Below, one piece after another: positions 32,643-41,328 of a stretch of 64,000 bases of DNA. Each line of letters begins with the position of its first letter. Positions within the stretch are counted from its first letter, which is position 1. The stretch lies in assembly GCA_902810075.1 (NCBI GenBank), contig LR778135.1, positions 1,488,001 to 1,552,000 on the forward strand, given 5' to 3'. Position numbers and translations under genes: made by a program. Source of the stretch: Ruminococcaceae bacterium BL-6 (GTDB taxonomy: Bacteria > Bacillota > Clostridia > Oscillospirales > Acutalibacteraceae). The notes under the pieces are model-generated. The model had not been told where the DNA came from. It made no database searches and was given only the letters and a program-made list of their open reading frames with translations.

Positions 32643-34238
32643 TTGTATGATCTTGTGATTCGGAACGGGACACTGGCGGATGGAACCAGGTCGCATCCGC
32701 GGCGCGCCGACCTTTGCATCCGGGACGGCAGGATCGCCGGGATTGCGGACCGGTATGACGGGGAGGCCGCCCGGGAGATCGACGCGGCCGGGAAGATCGT
32801 CGCGCCGGGATTCATCGACATCCATTCCCATTCCGACCCCTGTGCGCTGATCCGGGACTTCGTCCCGCAGGCAAAGCTCTACCAGGGAATTACGCTGGAA
32901 ATCACCGGAAACTGCGGAATTTCCTGCCTTCCAAACAACGATGCGCACCGGGATGAAATCAGCCGCTATTTTTCGACCGTGCTGGGCCTTCCCCTCGGGA
33001 GCTTGAAGCTCACCGACGATTCCGTCAGCGATTTTGCGCAGCGGGTCTCGAAAGATCCGCCCGCCACCAATTACGGTGTGCTGATTGGCCACGGAACCCT
33101 GCGCGGGAGCGTGATGGGGTTCGGGATGCGGGACCCGACCCCGGGCGAGCTGGAAGAAATGAAGGAAACGCTCGACCGCGAGCTTTCGCGCGGCGCTTTC
33201 GGGATGTCCCTTGGGCTGATCTATCCGCCCAGCAGCTTCGGAAAGATGCAGGAGCTGGTTGAGCTTTCCAAGGTGCTGAAAAAGCACGAAGCCATATTGT
33301 CCGTACATATGAGGAACGAAGGCCCCCGCATTTTCGAAGCGCTTGACGAGATGATTCAGGTCACCGGGCAGACCGGGGTGCACCTGCAGATTTCCCACCT
33401 GAAGCTGATGGGGAAGCCCCAGTGGGGACGCGCGGCCGAGCTGCTGCAAAGGATCGAGGATGCGCGCCGCAGGGGGCTGAACATCACGTGCGACCAGTAT
33501 CCCTATACCGCAACTTCCACCGGCCTTTCGGCGCTGTGCCCGAAATGGGCGCACGACGGCGGCACGGATCAGCTGGTGGAGCGCCTGAAAAATCCGTCGG
33601 AACAGCTTCTGCGGGAAATCGGGCAGGAGATGGAAAACCGGGGCGGCCCCGAGGCGGTGCTGATCACATCCACGATGGACCGGATGCCGGAAGCAAACGG
33701 GAAAACGATTCGTGAGGTTTCCGAAAAACTGGGGTGCAGCCCGGCGCAGGCGGTGGCAAAATGCCTGGTGCAGTGCCGGGGCGGCGTATGCTGCAATTAC
33801 TTCTGCCTGAACGCCGAGGATATGCTTGCGATCATGAAGGATCTCCGCATCTCGGTCGGCAGCGACGGGGTCAATTACCCGTATGATCCCGAGAAGCTCA
33901 GGGATGTCATGCATCCGCGCAACTTCGGAACCTTCCCGCGCTTTTTGCAGACGGTGCGCGAAAATCATCTGATGCCGGTTCAGGATGCCGTTTACAAAAT
34001 GACCGGACTGAGCGCCTCGATTCTGGGACTGAAGGAGCGCGGCGTGCTGCAGGTGGGAAAGGCGGCGGATATCACGATATTCGATTACGAAACGGTGGAG
34101 GACTGCGCCACTTATGTGGATTCCATGGTCAAACCGAAAGGGATCGAGCACGTGCTGGTCCGGGGCATCCCGGTTCTGAGCGGCGGAAAGGCCACGGATG
34201 CCAGGCCGGGGGCGATCCTGCTGCACGGAAACAGTTGA
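32643..34238 (+). CDS. N-acyl-D-amino-acid deacylase family amidohydrolase
   Basis: Metal-dependent hydrolase of 531 residues (D-aminoacylase/dihydroorotase-like group). The metal site begins with FIDIHSHSDP; NCGISC, SVHMRNEG, LQISHLK and SVGSDG supply further ligands. A C-terminal beta-sandwich (VGKAADITIFDYETV) closes the fold. It would release free D-amino acid from N-acyl forms; substrate unproven. The start is TTG 32643, 8 bp after AGGAGG; the frame begins at a GTG that lies inside the ribosome binding site. A tiny hydrophobic frame follows one base after the stop. Confidence 0.9.
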   Translation: MYDLVIRNGTLADGTRSHPRRADLCIRDGRIAGIADRYDGEAAREIDAAGKIVAPGFIDIHSHSDPCALIRDFVPQAKLYQGITLEITGNCGISCLPNNDAHRDEISRYFSTVLGLPLGSLKLTDDSVSDFAQRVSKDPPATNYGVLIGHGTLRGSVMGFGMRDPTPGELEEMKETLDRELSRGAFGMSLGLIYPPSSFGKMQELVELSKVLKKHEAILSVHMRNEGPRIFEALDEMIQVTGQTGVHLQISHLKLMGKPQWGRAAELLQRIEDARRRGLNITCDQYPYTATSTGLSALCPKWAHDGGTDQLVERLKNPSEQLLREIGQEMENRGGPEAVLITSTMDRMPEANGKTIREVSEKLGCSPAQAVAKCLVQCRGGVCCNYFCLNAEDMLAIMKDLRISVGSDGVNYPYDPEKLRDVMHPRNFGTFPRFLQTVRENHLMPVQDAVYKMTGLSASILGLKERGVLQVGKAADITIFDYETVEDCATYVDSMVKPKGIEHVLVRGIPVLSGGKATDARPGAILLHGNS

Positions 34239-34239
34239 T

Positions 34240-34314
34240 TTGAGGAAAAAAGCGACCGCCTCAGTCGTCATCTTCGTGGTGGTCTGGGCATTTATCGGGC
34301 CGCTGATCCTGTAG
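34240..34314 (+). CDS. Possible 24-residue single-span membrane peptide
   Basis: TTG start one base after the deacylase stop, ending TAG at 34312. The product is a basic N-terminus followed by one hydrophobic span (LRKKATASVVIFVVVWAF, then IGPLIL). This is the layout of small transporter subunits or regulatory peptides, and coupling to the upstream gene would explain the lack of a strong Shine-Dalgarno. A terminator follows 40 bp later. Could be chance; no homology can be checked here. Confidence 0.4.
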   Translation: MRKKATASVVIFVVVWAFIGPLIL

Positions 34315-34354
34315 ATCCGGATCGGTCTCAGAGCGGTTCCATCAGGTGATAAAG

Positions 34355-34393
34355 AAAAGGACCTGCGTCCCTTCCGGGTGCAGGTCCTTTTTC
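34355..34393 (+). terminator. Intrinsic terminator
   Basis: AAAAGGACCTGC / GCAGGTCCTTTTT with a 13-nt loop. Ends the deacylase transcript. Confidence 0.88.
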
Positions 34394-34497
34394 TGTAAAA
34401 CAGAAAAATTCTTTGAAAATTTTTGTTTGTGAGTTTATGAGCTGTTTCGGCGGCGGGGAAAAAGGCCCGATTTTTGTTTCGGAGACTGCCCGAACGA

Positions 34498-35107
34498 TTT
34501 ATTGTCTGTATCATGGGGTTAAAACCCTCGCCTTAAGGCGAAACCTTTAGGTCAACCTCCTGGTATGATTATAGGAGAACACTTGTGAAACACTAAGGTA
34601 GAGGTGACACAAGTGGAAAACTACCGAAAATCTGCACATAGTACGTACGATATAAAATATCATCTGGTATGGATAACGAAATATCGCAAAGCTGTGTTGA
34701 CAGGAAAGATCGCCCAAAGGACGAGAGAACTAATACGGATTACATGCAGCAGCAATGAGGTGGAAATATTGGCAGGGCATGTAGGGAAAGATCATATCCA
34801 TCTTCTTGTATCAGTCCCCCCACATCTTTCTGCGAGTAAATTGGTTCAATATCTAAAAGGGAATACCTCGCGAAAGTTGCAGATGGAGTATAAAGAATTG
34901 AACAAAGAATATTGGGGGCGGCACCTTTGGGCAAGAGGATATTTCGTAGCAAGCAGTGGAAATGTGACAGATGAAATAATTGCACAGTACATTCAGAATC
35001 AAGATTTGGAAGAGAATATGAAAAGCGATAATTTCGAGATCGGCAATCTTTAGGCGGCTTTAGCCGCTATCGAACCTACCGGCTTTCAGCCGGTAGTGAT
35101 TCAGTTC
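34498..35107 (+). mobile_element. IS200-type insertion sequence, copy 2
   Basis: 610 bp, matching the element at 19346-19955 in inverted orientation in the stretches compared. The left end begins within TTTATTGTCTG; the right end is the hairpin ACCGGCTTTCAGCCGGT then AGTGATTCAGTTC. The right end overlaps the last codon and stop of sufU on the minus strand. Confidence 0.92.
34604..35053 (+). CDS. tnpA: IS200-type transposase TnpA (copy 2)
   Basis: 149-residue Y1/HUH transposase, identical in protein sequence to the copy at 19400-19849 (DHIHLLVSV and QYIQNQ present). The start is GTG 34604; GTG 34613 is an alternative with GAGGTG six bases upstream. Intact. Confidence 0.95.
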   Translation: MTQVENYRKSAHSTYDIKYHLVWITKYRKAVLTGKIAQRTRELIRITCSSNEVEILAGHVGKDHIHLLVSVPPHLSASKLVQYLKGNTSRKLQMEYKELNKEYWGRHLWARGYFVASSGNVTDEIIAQYIQNQDLEENMKSDNFEIGNL

Positions 35108-35550
35108 CGGGCTTCTTCTCCGTCCTTCTTTTTCAGCGCATCCTCAAGGGTGTGCCACGACAGCACGGCGCATTTGACGCGGGCGGGGAGATGCGAGATA
35201 TTCTGGAACGCCGCGGCGTCCTCAAGTTCATCCAGCGTTTTTTCATCGGCCTTTCCGTCTTTGATCATGGAAAGAAAGCTGTCCGCCAGGTGCGTGGCTT
35301 CCTCCACGCTTTTGCCCTTGATCAGGTCGATCATGATGGAGGCGGAAGCCTGGGAGATCGCGCATCCGACACCGGTAAAGGATGCATCCTCGATGACGCC
35401 GTCCTTCTCGCGGAGCTGCAGGGAAATCTCATCTCCGCAGCTCGGATTGACCCCTTTCACGACCGCGGTGGGGCTGTCGATCTGATGCCTGTTTCTGGTG
35501 GACCGGCTGTTTTCCGTGATGATTTCCGTGTAGATCTGGTCAAGCTCCAT
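35101..35550 (-). CDS. sufU: SufU, Fe-S assembly / sulfur acceptor
   Basis: Zinc-dependent SufU/NifU-N protein of 149 residues that takes persulfide sulfur from SufS. The three metal cysteines are in NPSCGDEISL, GVGCAISQAS and RVKCAVLSWHTL. It overlaps sufS by 11 bp. The final Asn codon and the TGA lie in sequence shared with the other IS200 copy, so the present end of the gene was probably set by the insertion. Last gene of sufCBDSU. Confidence 0.93.
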   Translation of the reverse strand: MELDQIYTEIITENSRSTRNRHQIDSPTAVVKGVNPSCGDEISLQLREKDGVIEDASFTGVGCAISQASASIMIDLIKGKSVEEATHLADSFLSMIKDGKADEKTLDELEDAAAFQNISHLPARVKCAVLSWHTLEDALKKKDGEEARN

Positions 35551-36766
35551 AGCCGAGCCACCCCCTGACTTTCTTCAGGCTGGCCAGAAAGGCGTCCACA
35601 TCTTCTTCCGTATTGTAAAGGGCGAAGCTGACGCGGCACGCCGCGTAAAGGTTCAGGTGATGCAGCAGCGGCTGGGCGCAGTGGTGGCCGGCGCGGATAC
35701 AGACGCCGTCGGCATCCAGAATGCTGGCGACGTCGTGCGGGTGGACTCCTTCCACATTGAACGAGATCACGCCGTAGCGCTCGTCGGCGGGCGCGTCTCC
35801 GCCCAGGACGGAGATATGCGGCATGGAGTTCAGGCCGTCCAGCGCCTTAACCATCACGGAGTGCTCGCGGCGCTGAATTTCATCCCAGCCGATGCCCTGC
35901 ATGTAGCGGATTGCGGCGGCGAGCCCAACCGCCCCGCCGGCGTTCTGGGTTCCGGCCTCGAACTTCTGCGGCAGAGGGGCATAGGTGGTTTCCTGCTCCT
36001 CCACCGAGTCGATCATGTCGCCGCCCGTAAGGAACGGCGGCATCTTCTCCAGAAGCTCCCTGCGCCCCCACAGGACGCCGATCCCGAACGGGGCGTACAT
36101 TTTATGGCCCGAGAAAGCGGCGAAATCCACATCCAGCTCTTTCACGTTGACCGGGAAGTGCGGAATGCTCTGGGCGCAGTCGAGCACCACGACGGCGCCG
36201 ACTTCATGCGCGCGCCGGACGATTTTCTCGACCGGGGGGCGCAGCCCCAGCACGTTCGATACCTGCGTCACGGCGACCAGCTTCGTTTTCGCGGTGATCT
36301 TGTTTTGAATCTCCTCATCCGCGATCCGCGATCGTTCGGTCAGGTACAGATAATCCAGCGACGCGCCCGTGGTTTTCGCCACGCGCTGCCAGGGGACAAG
36401 GTTGCTGTGGTGCTCGGCGATGGAGATGGTGATCCCGTCGCCCGAATGAAGGAAATTGAGCCCGTAGCTGTAAGCGACGAGATTCAGCGCCTCACTGGCG
36501 TTGCGGGTGAAAATCACCTCCGCCGCGTCGGGGGCGCCGATAAAATCCGCCACGCACTTGCGGGAATCCTCATAGGCGTTCGTCGCGCGCACCGCAAGAT
36601 CGTAAACGCCGCGGTGCGGGTTCGCGTTGTTTTTGCGGTAAAACTCATTTACCGCGTCGAGCACGGCGGACGGCCTCTGCGAGGTCGCCGCGTTATCCAG
36701 ATAAACAAGACGCTTCCCGTTCACTTTCGTCTGAAGAATGGGAAAATCGTCAGCCAATTGTTTCAT
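35540..36766 (-). CDS. sufS: Cysteine desulfurase SufS
   Basis: Group II PLP cysteine desulfurase of 408 residues. The PLP Lys is in SGHKMYAPFGIG; the catalytic Cys is in AGHHCAQPLL; N-terminal DNAATSQRP and TRNASEALN are typical. I start it at ATG 36766; the longer frame runs into sufD. It overlaps sufD by 17 bp. It provides sulfur to SufU and the SufBCD scaffold. Confidence 0.95.
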   Translation of the reverse strand: MKQLADDFPILQTKVNGKRLVYLDNAATSQRPSAVLDAVNEFYRKNNANPHRGVYDLAVRATNAYEDSRKCVADFIGAPDAAEVIFTRNASEALNLVAYSYGLNFLHSGDGITISIAEHHSNLVPWQRVAKTTGASLDYLYLTERSRIADEEIQNKITAKTKLVAVTQVSNVLGLRPPVEKIVRRAHEVGAVVVLDCAQSIPHFPVNVKELDVDFAAFSGHKMYAPFGIGVLWGRRELLEKMPPFLTGGDMIDSVEEQETTYAPLPQKFEAGTQNAGGAVGLAAAIRYMQGIGWDEIQRREHSVMVKALDGLNSMPHISVLGGDAPADERYGVISFNVEGVHPHDVASILDADGVCIRAGHHCAQPLLHHLNLYAACRVSFALYNTEEDVDAFLASLKKVRGWLGYGA

Positions 36767-37847
36767 TCCGGTCCATCCTTTCTTTGAGCCACTCCAGCAC
36801 GGTCTGCCGGAGCTCTTCCGATGGGATTTTTTCAAGCGCCGGGGTAAACTGAGCCTCGATGACGATCCGTTTGGCCTCCGCTTCGGAAAGCCCTCGGGTC
36901 ATCAGGTAGAAAAGCTTGTGCGGGTCTATTTTCCCGATGCTGGCGGCATGCTGTCCTTCCACGTCCTCTTCGTTGCACAGGATCAGCGGTGCGGTGCGGT
37001 TGCGCACGTTCGGGCTGAACAGGAGCGTGTATTCGCTTTCATGCCCGACCGAGCGCGACGCGCCCAGCTGAAAATCGATGGTGCCGCGGTATATTTTCTG
37101 GCTTTCATCCATCAGCGCGCCGTTCGCGTGCATTTCGCTTTCGGTTTCGCGGCCGATGTGTTCCGCCACATAATTCATATCAAGCTCCCGGCTGTTTTCA
37201 CCGAGATAGATGGTTTCGGTGCCGAGCCGGCTGCGGCGGCCCTCCAGCCGGGCTTTGCACCCGGCGAACGCCTTGCTTCCGCCGAGCTCCGCGTGGATCA
37301 CTTCCACAAAGGCGCCTTCCCGGGTCAGAATCCCGACGTCGTCGAAATGGATGGCGCTGTCGTTCAGAAGCTGCACCTGAATCAGGTGGACGACGGCGTT
37401 CTTTTCCGCCAGGATCTTCGTGACCCCGCCGTGGAACACCGGGCCTTCCCCGTCGGAAGCATACTGCATCACGACTGTAAGCTCGCTGTTTTCCCGCGCG
37501 AGGATCGTGTTGCAGTCGGCCAGGGCGGGACAGGACGGGCCGAGCCGGTACTCGATGAAAACAGGCTCCTCCGCCTTTACGCCCGGGCCGGCTTCCAGGT
37601 CATATCCGGCATTTTTCTTTTTCAGGACGAACCGCTCGGCATCCGGCCCCATTCCGGTCCGGATGATCCCGGCGCCTTCAAACGGATGCGCTGCGGAAGA
37701 AACGCTGTCCGGCAGCGTGATTTTCCCTTCTGCGCGGGGAAAGCTCTCCGGAACATCCCCTTCCAGCGGCGTGCCGTTTACGCCGAGCCAGTTCCAGGTC
37801 CTTACCGGCAGGGCGTTTACCTGTTTGAGTGTCATATTCATAGTCAT
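36750..37847 (-). CDS. sufD: SufD-like scaffold protein
   Basis: SufBD-fold protein of 365 residues, partner of SufB in the SufBC2D scaffold. The C-terminal region GQHAASIGKIDPHKLFYLMTRGLSEAEAKRIVIEAQF is the family signature. I start it at ATG 37847 (AAAGGAG five bases upstream); a second ATG two codons in is possible. It follows sufB after 11 bp. Confidence 0.9.
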   Translation of the reverse strand: MTMNMTLKQVNALPVRTWNWLGVNGTPLEGDVPESFPRAEGKITLPDSVSSAAHPFEGAGIIRTGMGPDAERFVLKKKNAGYDLEAGPGVKAEEPVFIEYRLGPSCPALADCNTILARENSELTVVMQYASDGEGPVFHGGVTKILAEKNAVVHLIQVQLLNDSAIHFDDVGILTREGAFVEVIHAELGGSKAFAGCKARLEGRRSRLGTETIYLGENSRELDMNYVAEHIGRETESEMHANGALMDESQKIYRGTIDFQLGASRSVGHESEYTLLFSPNVRNRTAPLILCNEEDVEGQHAASIGKIDPHKLFYLMTRGLSEAEAKRIVIEAQFTPALEKIPSEELRQTVLEWLKERMDRNETIG

Positions 37848-37858
37848 CCCGTCTCCTT

Positions 37859-39277
37859 TCATCCGATGCTGCCGCTCATTTCCAGCTTGATCAAGTTGTT
37901 CATTTCCACGGCGTATTCCATCGGAAGCTCCCGGGAAATCGGCTCCGCGAAGCCGCTGACGATGATGGAGCGGGCGTCGTCCTCGCTCAGCCCGCGGCTC
38001 ATCAGGTAGAAGATGGCGGTGTCGCTGATGCGGCCGATCTTGGCTTCGTGCCCGACGTCGGCCTCGTCGTTGCGGATGTCCATCACGGGGATCGTATCGG
38101 ACCGGGATTCGGAATCCAGCATCAGGGATTCGCACGAAACGGAGGATTTGCAGTGGTCGGCCTGCGGCGCGATGACGACGCTGCTGCGGTAGGTGCAGCG
38201 GCCGCCGCCCTTGGAAATGGATTTTGTGCTTACGTGCGAGCTGGTGTGCGGGGCAAGGTGGAGGATTTTTGCGCCGTTATCCAGATTCTGCCCTTTTCCG
38301 GCGAATGTGATACCGGTAAATTCCGCGCGTGCGCCCTCGCCCTGAAGGACGCTCATGGGATAAAGGCACGATGTGTTCGAGCCGAACGAGCCGGAGACCC
38401 ATTCGATCGCGCCGCCTTTTTCCACGCGTGCGCGCTTGGTATTTAAGTTATACATGTTTTTGGACCAGTTCTCAATGGTCGAGTAGCGCATCCGCGCGTT
38501 TTCCCCGACGAAAAGCTCCACGCAGCCCGCGTGCAGGTTCGCCACATTGTACTTCGGGGCGGAGCAGCCTTCGATAAAATGCAGGTAGGCACCCTTGTCC
38601 ACAATGATCAGCGTGTGCTCGAATTGCCCGGCCCCCGGCGCGTTCAGCCGGAAATAGGACTGAAGCGGAATGGTGACCGAAACTCCCGGCGGCACATAGA
38701 CGAACGAGCCGCCCGACCATACGGCGCCGTGCAGGGCGGCGAATTTATGGTCGGTGGGGGGGACCAGCTTCATGAAATGCTTGCGCACCATTTCGGCGTA
38801 TTTGCCGTGCATGGCGCTTTCGATATCGGTGTAAACGACGCCCTGCGCCGCAACCTCGGCGCGGACGTTGTGGTACACGACTTCGGAATCGTACTGCGCG
38901 CCTACCCCGGCAAGGGAAAGGCGTTCGGCCTGCGGAATCCCGAGGCGCTCGAACGTGTTTTTGATGTCGTCCGGAACGTCGGACCATTTGGAACGCATTT
39001 CCGTATTGGGCCGCACATAGGTGACGATATGGCCGATGTCGAGCCCGTCAAGCGGAGGCCCCCAGCTCGGCAGGGGCATCTCATTGTAAATTTTCAGAGA
39101 TTTCAGGCGGAACAGGCGCATCCACTCGGGATCGTTCTTTTCCGCCGAAATCTGGTTCACGATTTCGGGCGTCAGTCCGGATTTCACTTCGAACGAAGCG
39201 TTGACCTTGTCCTTGAAATCGTACATGCTGCGGTCGATGTCATCGACCTGGGTCTTCTTCTGTTCAAAGGATCTCAA
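37859..39277 (-). CDS. sufB: SufB, Fe-S scaffold
   Basis: SufB of 472 residues, the core Fe-S scaffold. DPEWMRLFRLKSLKIYNEMPLPSWGP near the N-terminus, NLHAGCVELFVGENARMRYSTIENWSKNMYNL with its conserved Cys, and HEAKIGRISDTAIFYLMSRGLSEDDAR at the C-terminus are family hallmarks. ATGA overlap with sufC shows coupling. Confidence 0.96.
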   Translation of the reverse strand: MRSFEQKKTQVDDIDRSMYDFKDKVNASFEVKSGLTPEIVNQISAEKNDPEWMRLFRLKSLKIYNEMPLPSWGPPLDGLDIGHIVTYVRPNTEMRSKWSDVPDDIKNTFERLGIPQAERLSLAGVGAQYDSEVVYHNVRAEVAAQGVVYTDIESAMHGKYAEMVRKHFMKLVPPTDHKFAALHGAVWSGGSFVYVPPGVSVTIPLQSYFRLNAPGAGQFEHTLIIVDKGAYLHFIEGCSAPKYNVANLHAGCVELFVGENARMRYSTIENWSKNMYNLNTKRARVEKGGAIEWVSGSFGSNTSCLYPMSVLQGEGARAEFTGITFAGKGQNLDNGAKILHLAPHTSSHVSTKSISKGGGRCTYRSSVVIAPQADHCKSSVSCESLMLDSESRSDTIPVMDIRNDEADVGHEAKIGRISDTAIFYLMSRGLSEDDARSIIVSGFAEPISRELPMEYAVEMNNLIKLEMSGSIG

Positions 39278-40029
39278 TTCTGTGCACCTCCCGTTTCCAG
39301 GAACTGGAATCCCCTTTCGCCGATCTCCTGGATCAGGCTGCTGTCCCCGGTGCGGATGATCTTTCCGTTGACCAGCACATGGACGTAATCCACGCTGAGG
39401 CCTTCCAGAATCTTGGCGTTGTGCGTGATGATCAGCAGGGCGTTTTTGTCGCTGCGGTACTGTCGGATGCCGCGGGAAACGATTTTTACGGCGTCGACGT
39501 CAAGGCCCGAGTCGGTTTCATCCAGGATCGCGAGCTTCGGGTTGAGCATCAGCATCTGAAGGATCTCCGATTTTTTCTTCTCGCCGCCGGAAAATCCGAC
39601 GTTTAAGTAGCGGGCGGCATATCCCGGGTCGATCCCGAGGGTTTCCATCGTTTTGCGCATTTCCTTCTGGAAGGCGAGGATTCTCGGCTCTTTTCCGGTG
39701 ACGGCCGCCTGCGAGACGCGAAGAAAATTCCCCAGCGCGATGCCGGGGACTTCCTCCGGGCTCTGGAACGAAAGGAAAATCCCTTTCCTGGCCCGCACGT
39801 CGGTGGGCTCCTGCGTGATATCCTCGCCGTCGAACACGATGCTGCCCTCGTTCACCGTATACTGCGGGTGGCCCATAATGGCGTAGCCCAGCGTGGATTT
39901 CCCCGCGCCGTTCGGGCCCATCAGCACATGGGTCTCACCCTCGCAGATTTTAAGGTTCAGGCCGTCCAGGATCACTTTGTCCTCGACGCCCACCTGAAGG
40001 TTTTCTATTTTCAGCAACTCATGGGACAT
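39274..40029 (-). CDS. sufC: SufC ATPase
   Basis: ABC-type ATPase of 251 residues that drives scaffold rearrangement in SufBC2D. Walker A GPNGAGKST, the SufC-type signature FSGGEKKKSEILQM, Walker B LAILDETDSGLDVD, H-loop THNAKIL. I start it at ATG 40029 with GAGGTG six bases upstream; a GTG nine bases earlier lies within that site. First gene of the operon, behind a palindromic operator. Confidence 0.96.
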   Translation of the reverse strand: MSHELLKIENLQVGVEDKVILDGLNLKICEGETHVLMGPNGAGKSTLGYAIMGHPQYTVNEGSIVFDGEDITQEPTDVRARKGIFLSFQSPEEVPGIALGNFLRVSQAAVTGKEPRILAFQKEMRKTMETLGIDPGYAARYLNVGFSGGEKKKSEILQMLMLNPKLAILDETDSGLDVDAVKIVSRGIRQYRSDKNALLIITHNAKILEGLSVDYVHVLVNGKIIRTGDSSLIQEIGERGFQFLETGGAQN

Positions 40030-40056
40030 CTGTTTCACCTCATAAATGATGTTGGA

Positions 40057-40112
40057 TTAATGTATACCAATTTGATGTACATTAATTATACCCTATTTTT
40101 CACATTATGCAA
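40057..40112 (-). promoter_or_regulatory. suf operon promoter and 29-bp palindrome
   Basis: Minus strand TTGCAT (40107-40112), 16-bp spacer, TATAAT (40085-40090). Directly downstream, 40057-40085 forms an inverted repeat with arms TTAATGTAYA-type (TTAATGTATACC / GATGTACATTAA). The site would block initiation; an Rrf2/IscR-type Fe-S regulator is a reasonable but unproven candidate. Confidence 0.75.
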
Positions 40113-40297
40113 GGGAAAATGCGATTAAATTATTTAAGATTCTGACATTTTTTTTGAACGATATTTCCTTCCGCAAATAACGGCGCGGGCGGCCGGCCTT
40201 TGCGGAAGGCGATAAAAAACGCTTTTTCCGGACGCATGAACCCCGGGAACATTGGTAATAATGAAATTAGTTCATTACCAGAAACGGGGGGAGCTGC

Positions 40298-41080
40298 ATG
40301 CAGTACAACAAGGTTGAAATCTGCGGCGTCAACACCGCGAAGCTGAAGGTCCTGACGGAAGCGGAAAAGAGGGACCTGCTGCAGAAGATCAGGCAGGGAA
40401 CGCCGGAAGAGAAGAAAAAAGCGCGGGAGGAAATGATCAACGGCAACCTGAAACTGGTTCTCAGCGTGATCCAGCGATTTACGAACCGGGGGGAAAATCT
40501 GGACGACCTGTTTCAGGTAGGATGCATCGGCCTGATGAAGGCGATCGACAATTTCAATCCGGATCTGATGGTGAAATTCTCCACGTACGGCGTTCCCATG
40601 ATCATCGGGGAGATCCGGCGGTACCTGAGGGACAACAACAGCGTGCGCGTCAGCCGCTCGATGCGCGACACCGCCTACAAGGCGATGCAGATGAAGGAAA
40701 AGCTGACGGCGGAAAACGGCAAGGAGCCGACGGTCAACGAGATCGCCAAGGCGCTCGACATGCGAAGGGAGGATGTCGTGCTTGCGCTGGAGGCGATCGT
40801 GGAGCCGGTTTCGCTTTACGAGCCTGTCTTTTCCGACGGGAACGACACGATTTACGTGATGGATCAGGTGGGCGACAACAACGACGACAGCAACTGGCTT
40901 GACGAAATCGCGCTGAAGGAAGCGATCAGCGACTTGAACGACCGGGAAAAGCGGATTCTGTCCATGCGGTTCTTCCAGGGGAAAACGCAGATGGAGGTGG
41001 CGAGCGAAATCGGCATCAGCCAGGCGCAGGTCTCGCGGCTGGAAAAGGGCGCGCTGGACAAAATCAAAAAAGACATCTGA
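40298..41080 (+). CDS. sigG: Sporulation sigma factor SigG
   Basis: Forespore-specific RNA polymerase sigma-G of 260 residues. N-terminal NKVEICGVNTAKLKVL is diagnostic; region 2 is DDLFQVGCIGLMKAIDNFNPDLMVKFSTYGVPMIIGEIRRYLRD; region 4 is LNDREKRILSMRFFQGKTQMEVASEIGISQAQVSRLEK. GGGGGAG precedes ATG 40298. A hairpin (TGGTAAT / ATTACCA, 40253-40280) overlaps the upstream region. sigE/spoIIGA are not adjacent: the suf operon diverges instead. Evidence that the organism sporulates or did so recently. Confidence 0.95.
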   Translation: MQYNKVEICGVNTAKLKVLTEAEKRDLLQKIRQGTPEEKKKAREEMINGNLKLVLSVIQRFTNRGENLDDLFQVGCIGLMKAIDNFNPDLMVKFSTYGVPMIIGEIRRYLRDNNSVRVSRSMRDTAYKAMQMKEKLTAENGKEPTVNEIAKALDMRREDVVLALEAIVEPVSLYEPVFSDGNDTIYVMDQVGDNNDDSNWLDEIALKEAISDLNDREKRILSMRFFQGKTQMEVASEIGISQAQVSRLEKGALDKIKKDI

Positions 41081-41085
41081 CTTTC

Positions 41086-41120
41086 GCCGCCCGAAAATCG
41101 GGCGGCTTTCTTTCTTTTTT
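41086..41120 (+). terminator. Terminator of sigG
   Basis: GCCGCCCGA-AAA-TCGGGCGGC followed by TTTCTTTCTTTTTT. Confidence 0.9.
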
Positions 41121-41205
41121 CCCGTCCCGTGAAAAATATACGTTTGGTTTGCCCGCATTTTGTGTTAAACCGGCGTCCGCGCCGAATAAAATAGGAAAGA
41201 CGGAA

Positions 41206-41301
41206 CTGCAGCGTTTCCAGATGCAGAATTTGATGTGTTCCTCCGAAAGCGGGGAGAAACAAATTCGGACCTGCAATCAAAAGTAAGTGGAAATACTGCA
41301 G
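41206..41301 (+). repeat. Fold-back element, family 1, copy B
   Basis: 96-bp element with the clearest ends: CTGCAGCGTTTCCA / TGGAAATACTGCAG (12 of 14 complementary). Inside: GCAGAATTTG / CAAATTC and CTCC-GAAAG-GGGG. It sits between the sigG terminator and ylmC and ends 28 bp before the ylmC start. Confidence 0.8.
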
Positions 41302-41328
41302 GCTATGAAAAGCGGGAGGTGCGGGTTT

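Noticed and set aside
32565..34514. Minus-strand frame of 649 codons opposite the D-aminoacylase
   Set aside because: Antisense to a well-supported amidohydrolase with metal motifs in the right order; no ribosome binding site.
40200..40297. Sigma-F/G-type promoter ahead of sigG
   Set aside because: GCATGA and CATTGGTA are present but only 10 bp apart, too short for the known 15-16 bp spacing.
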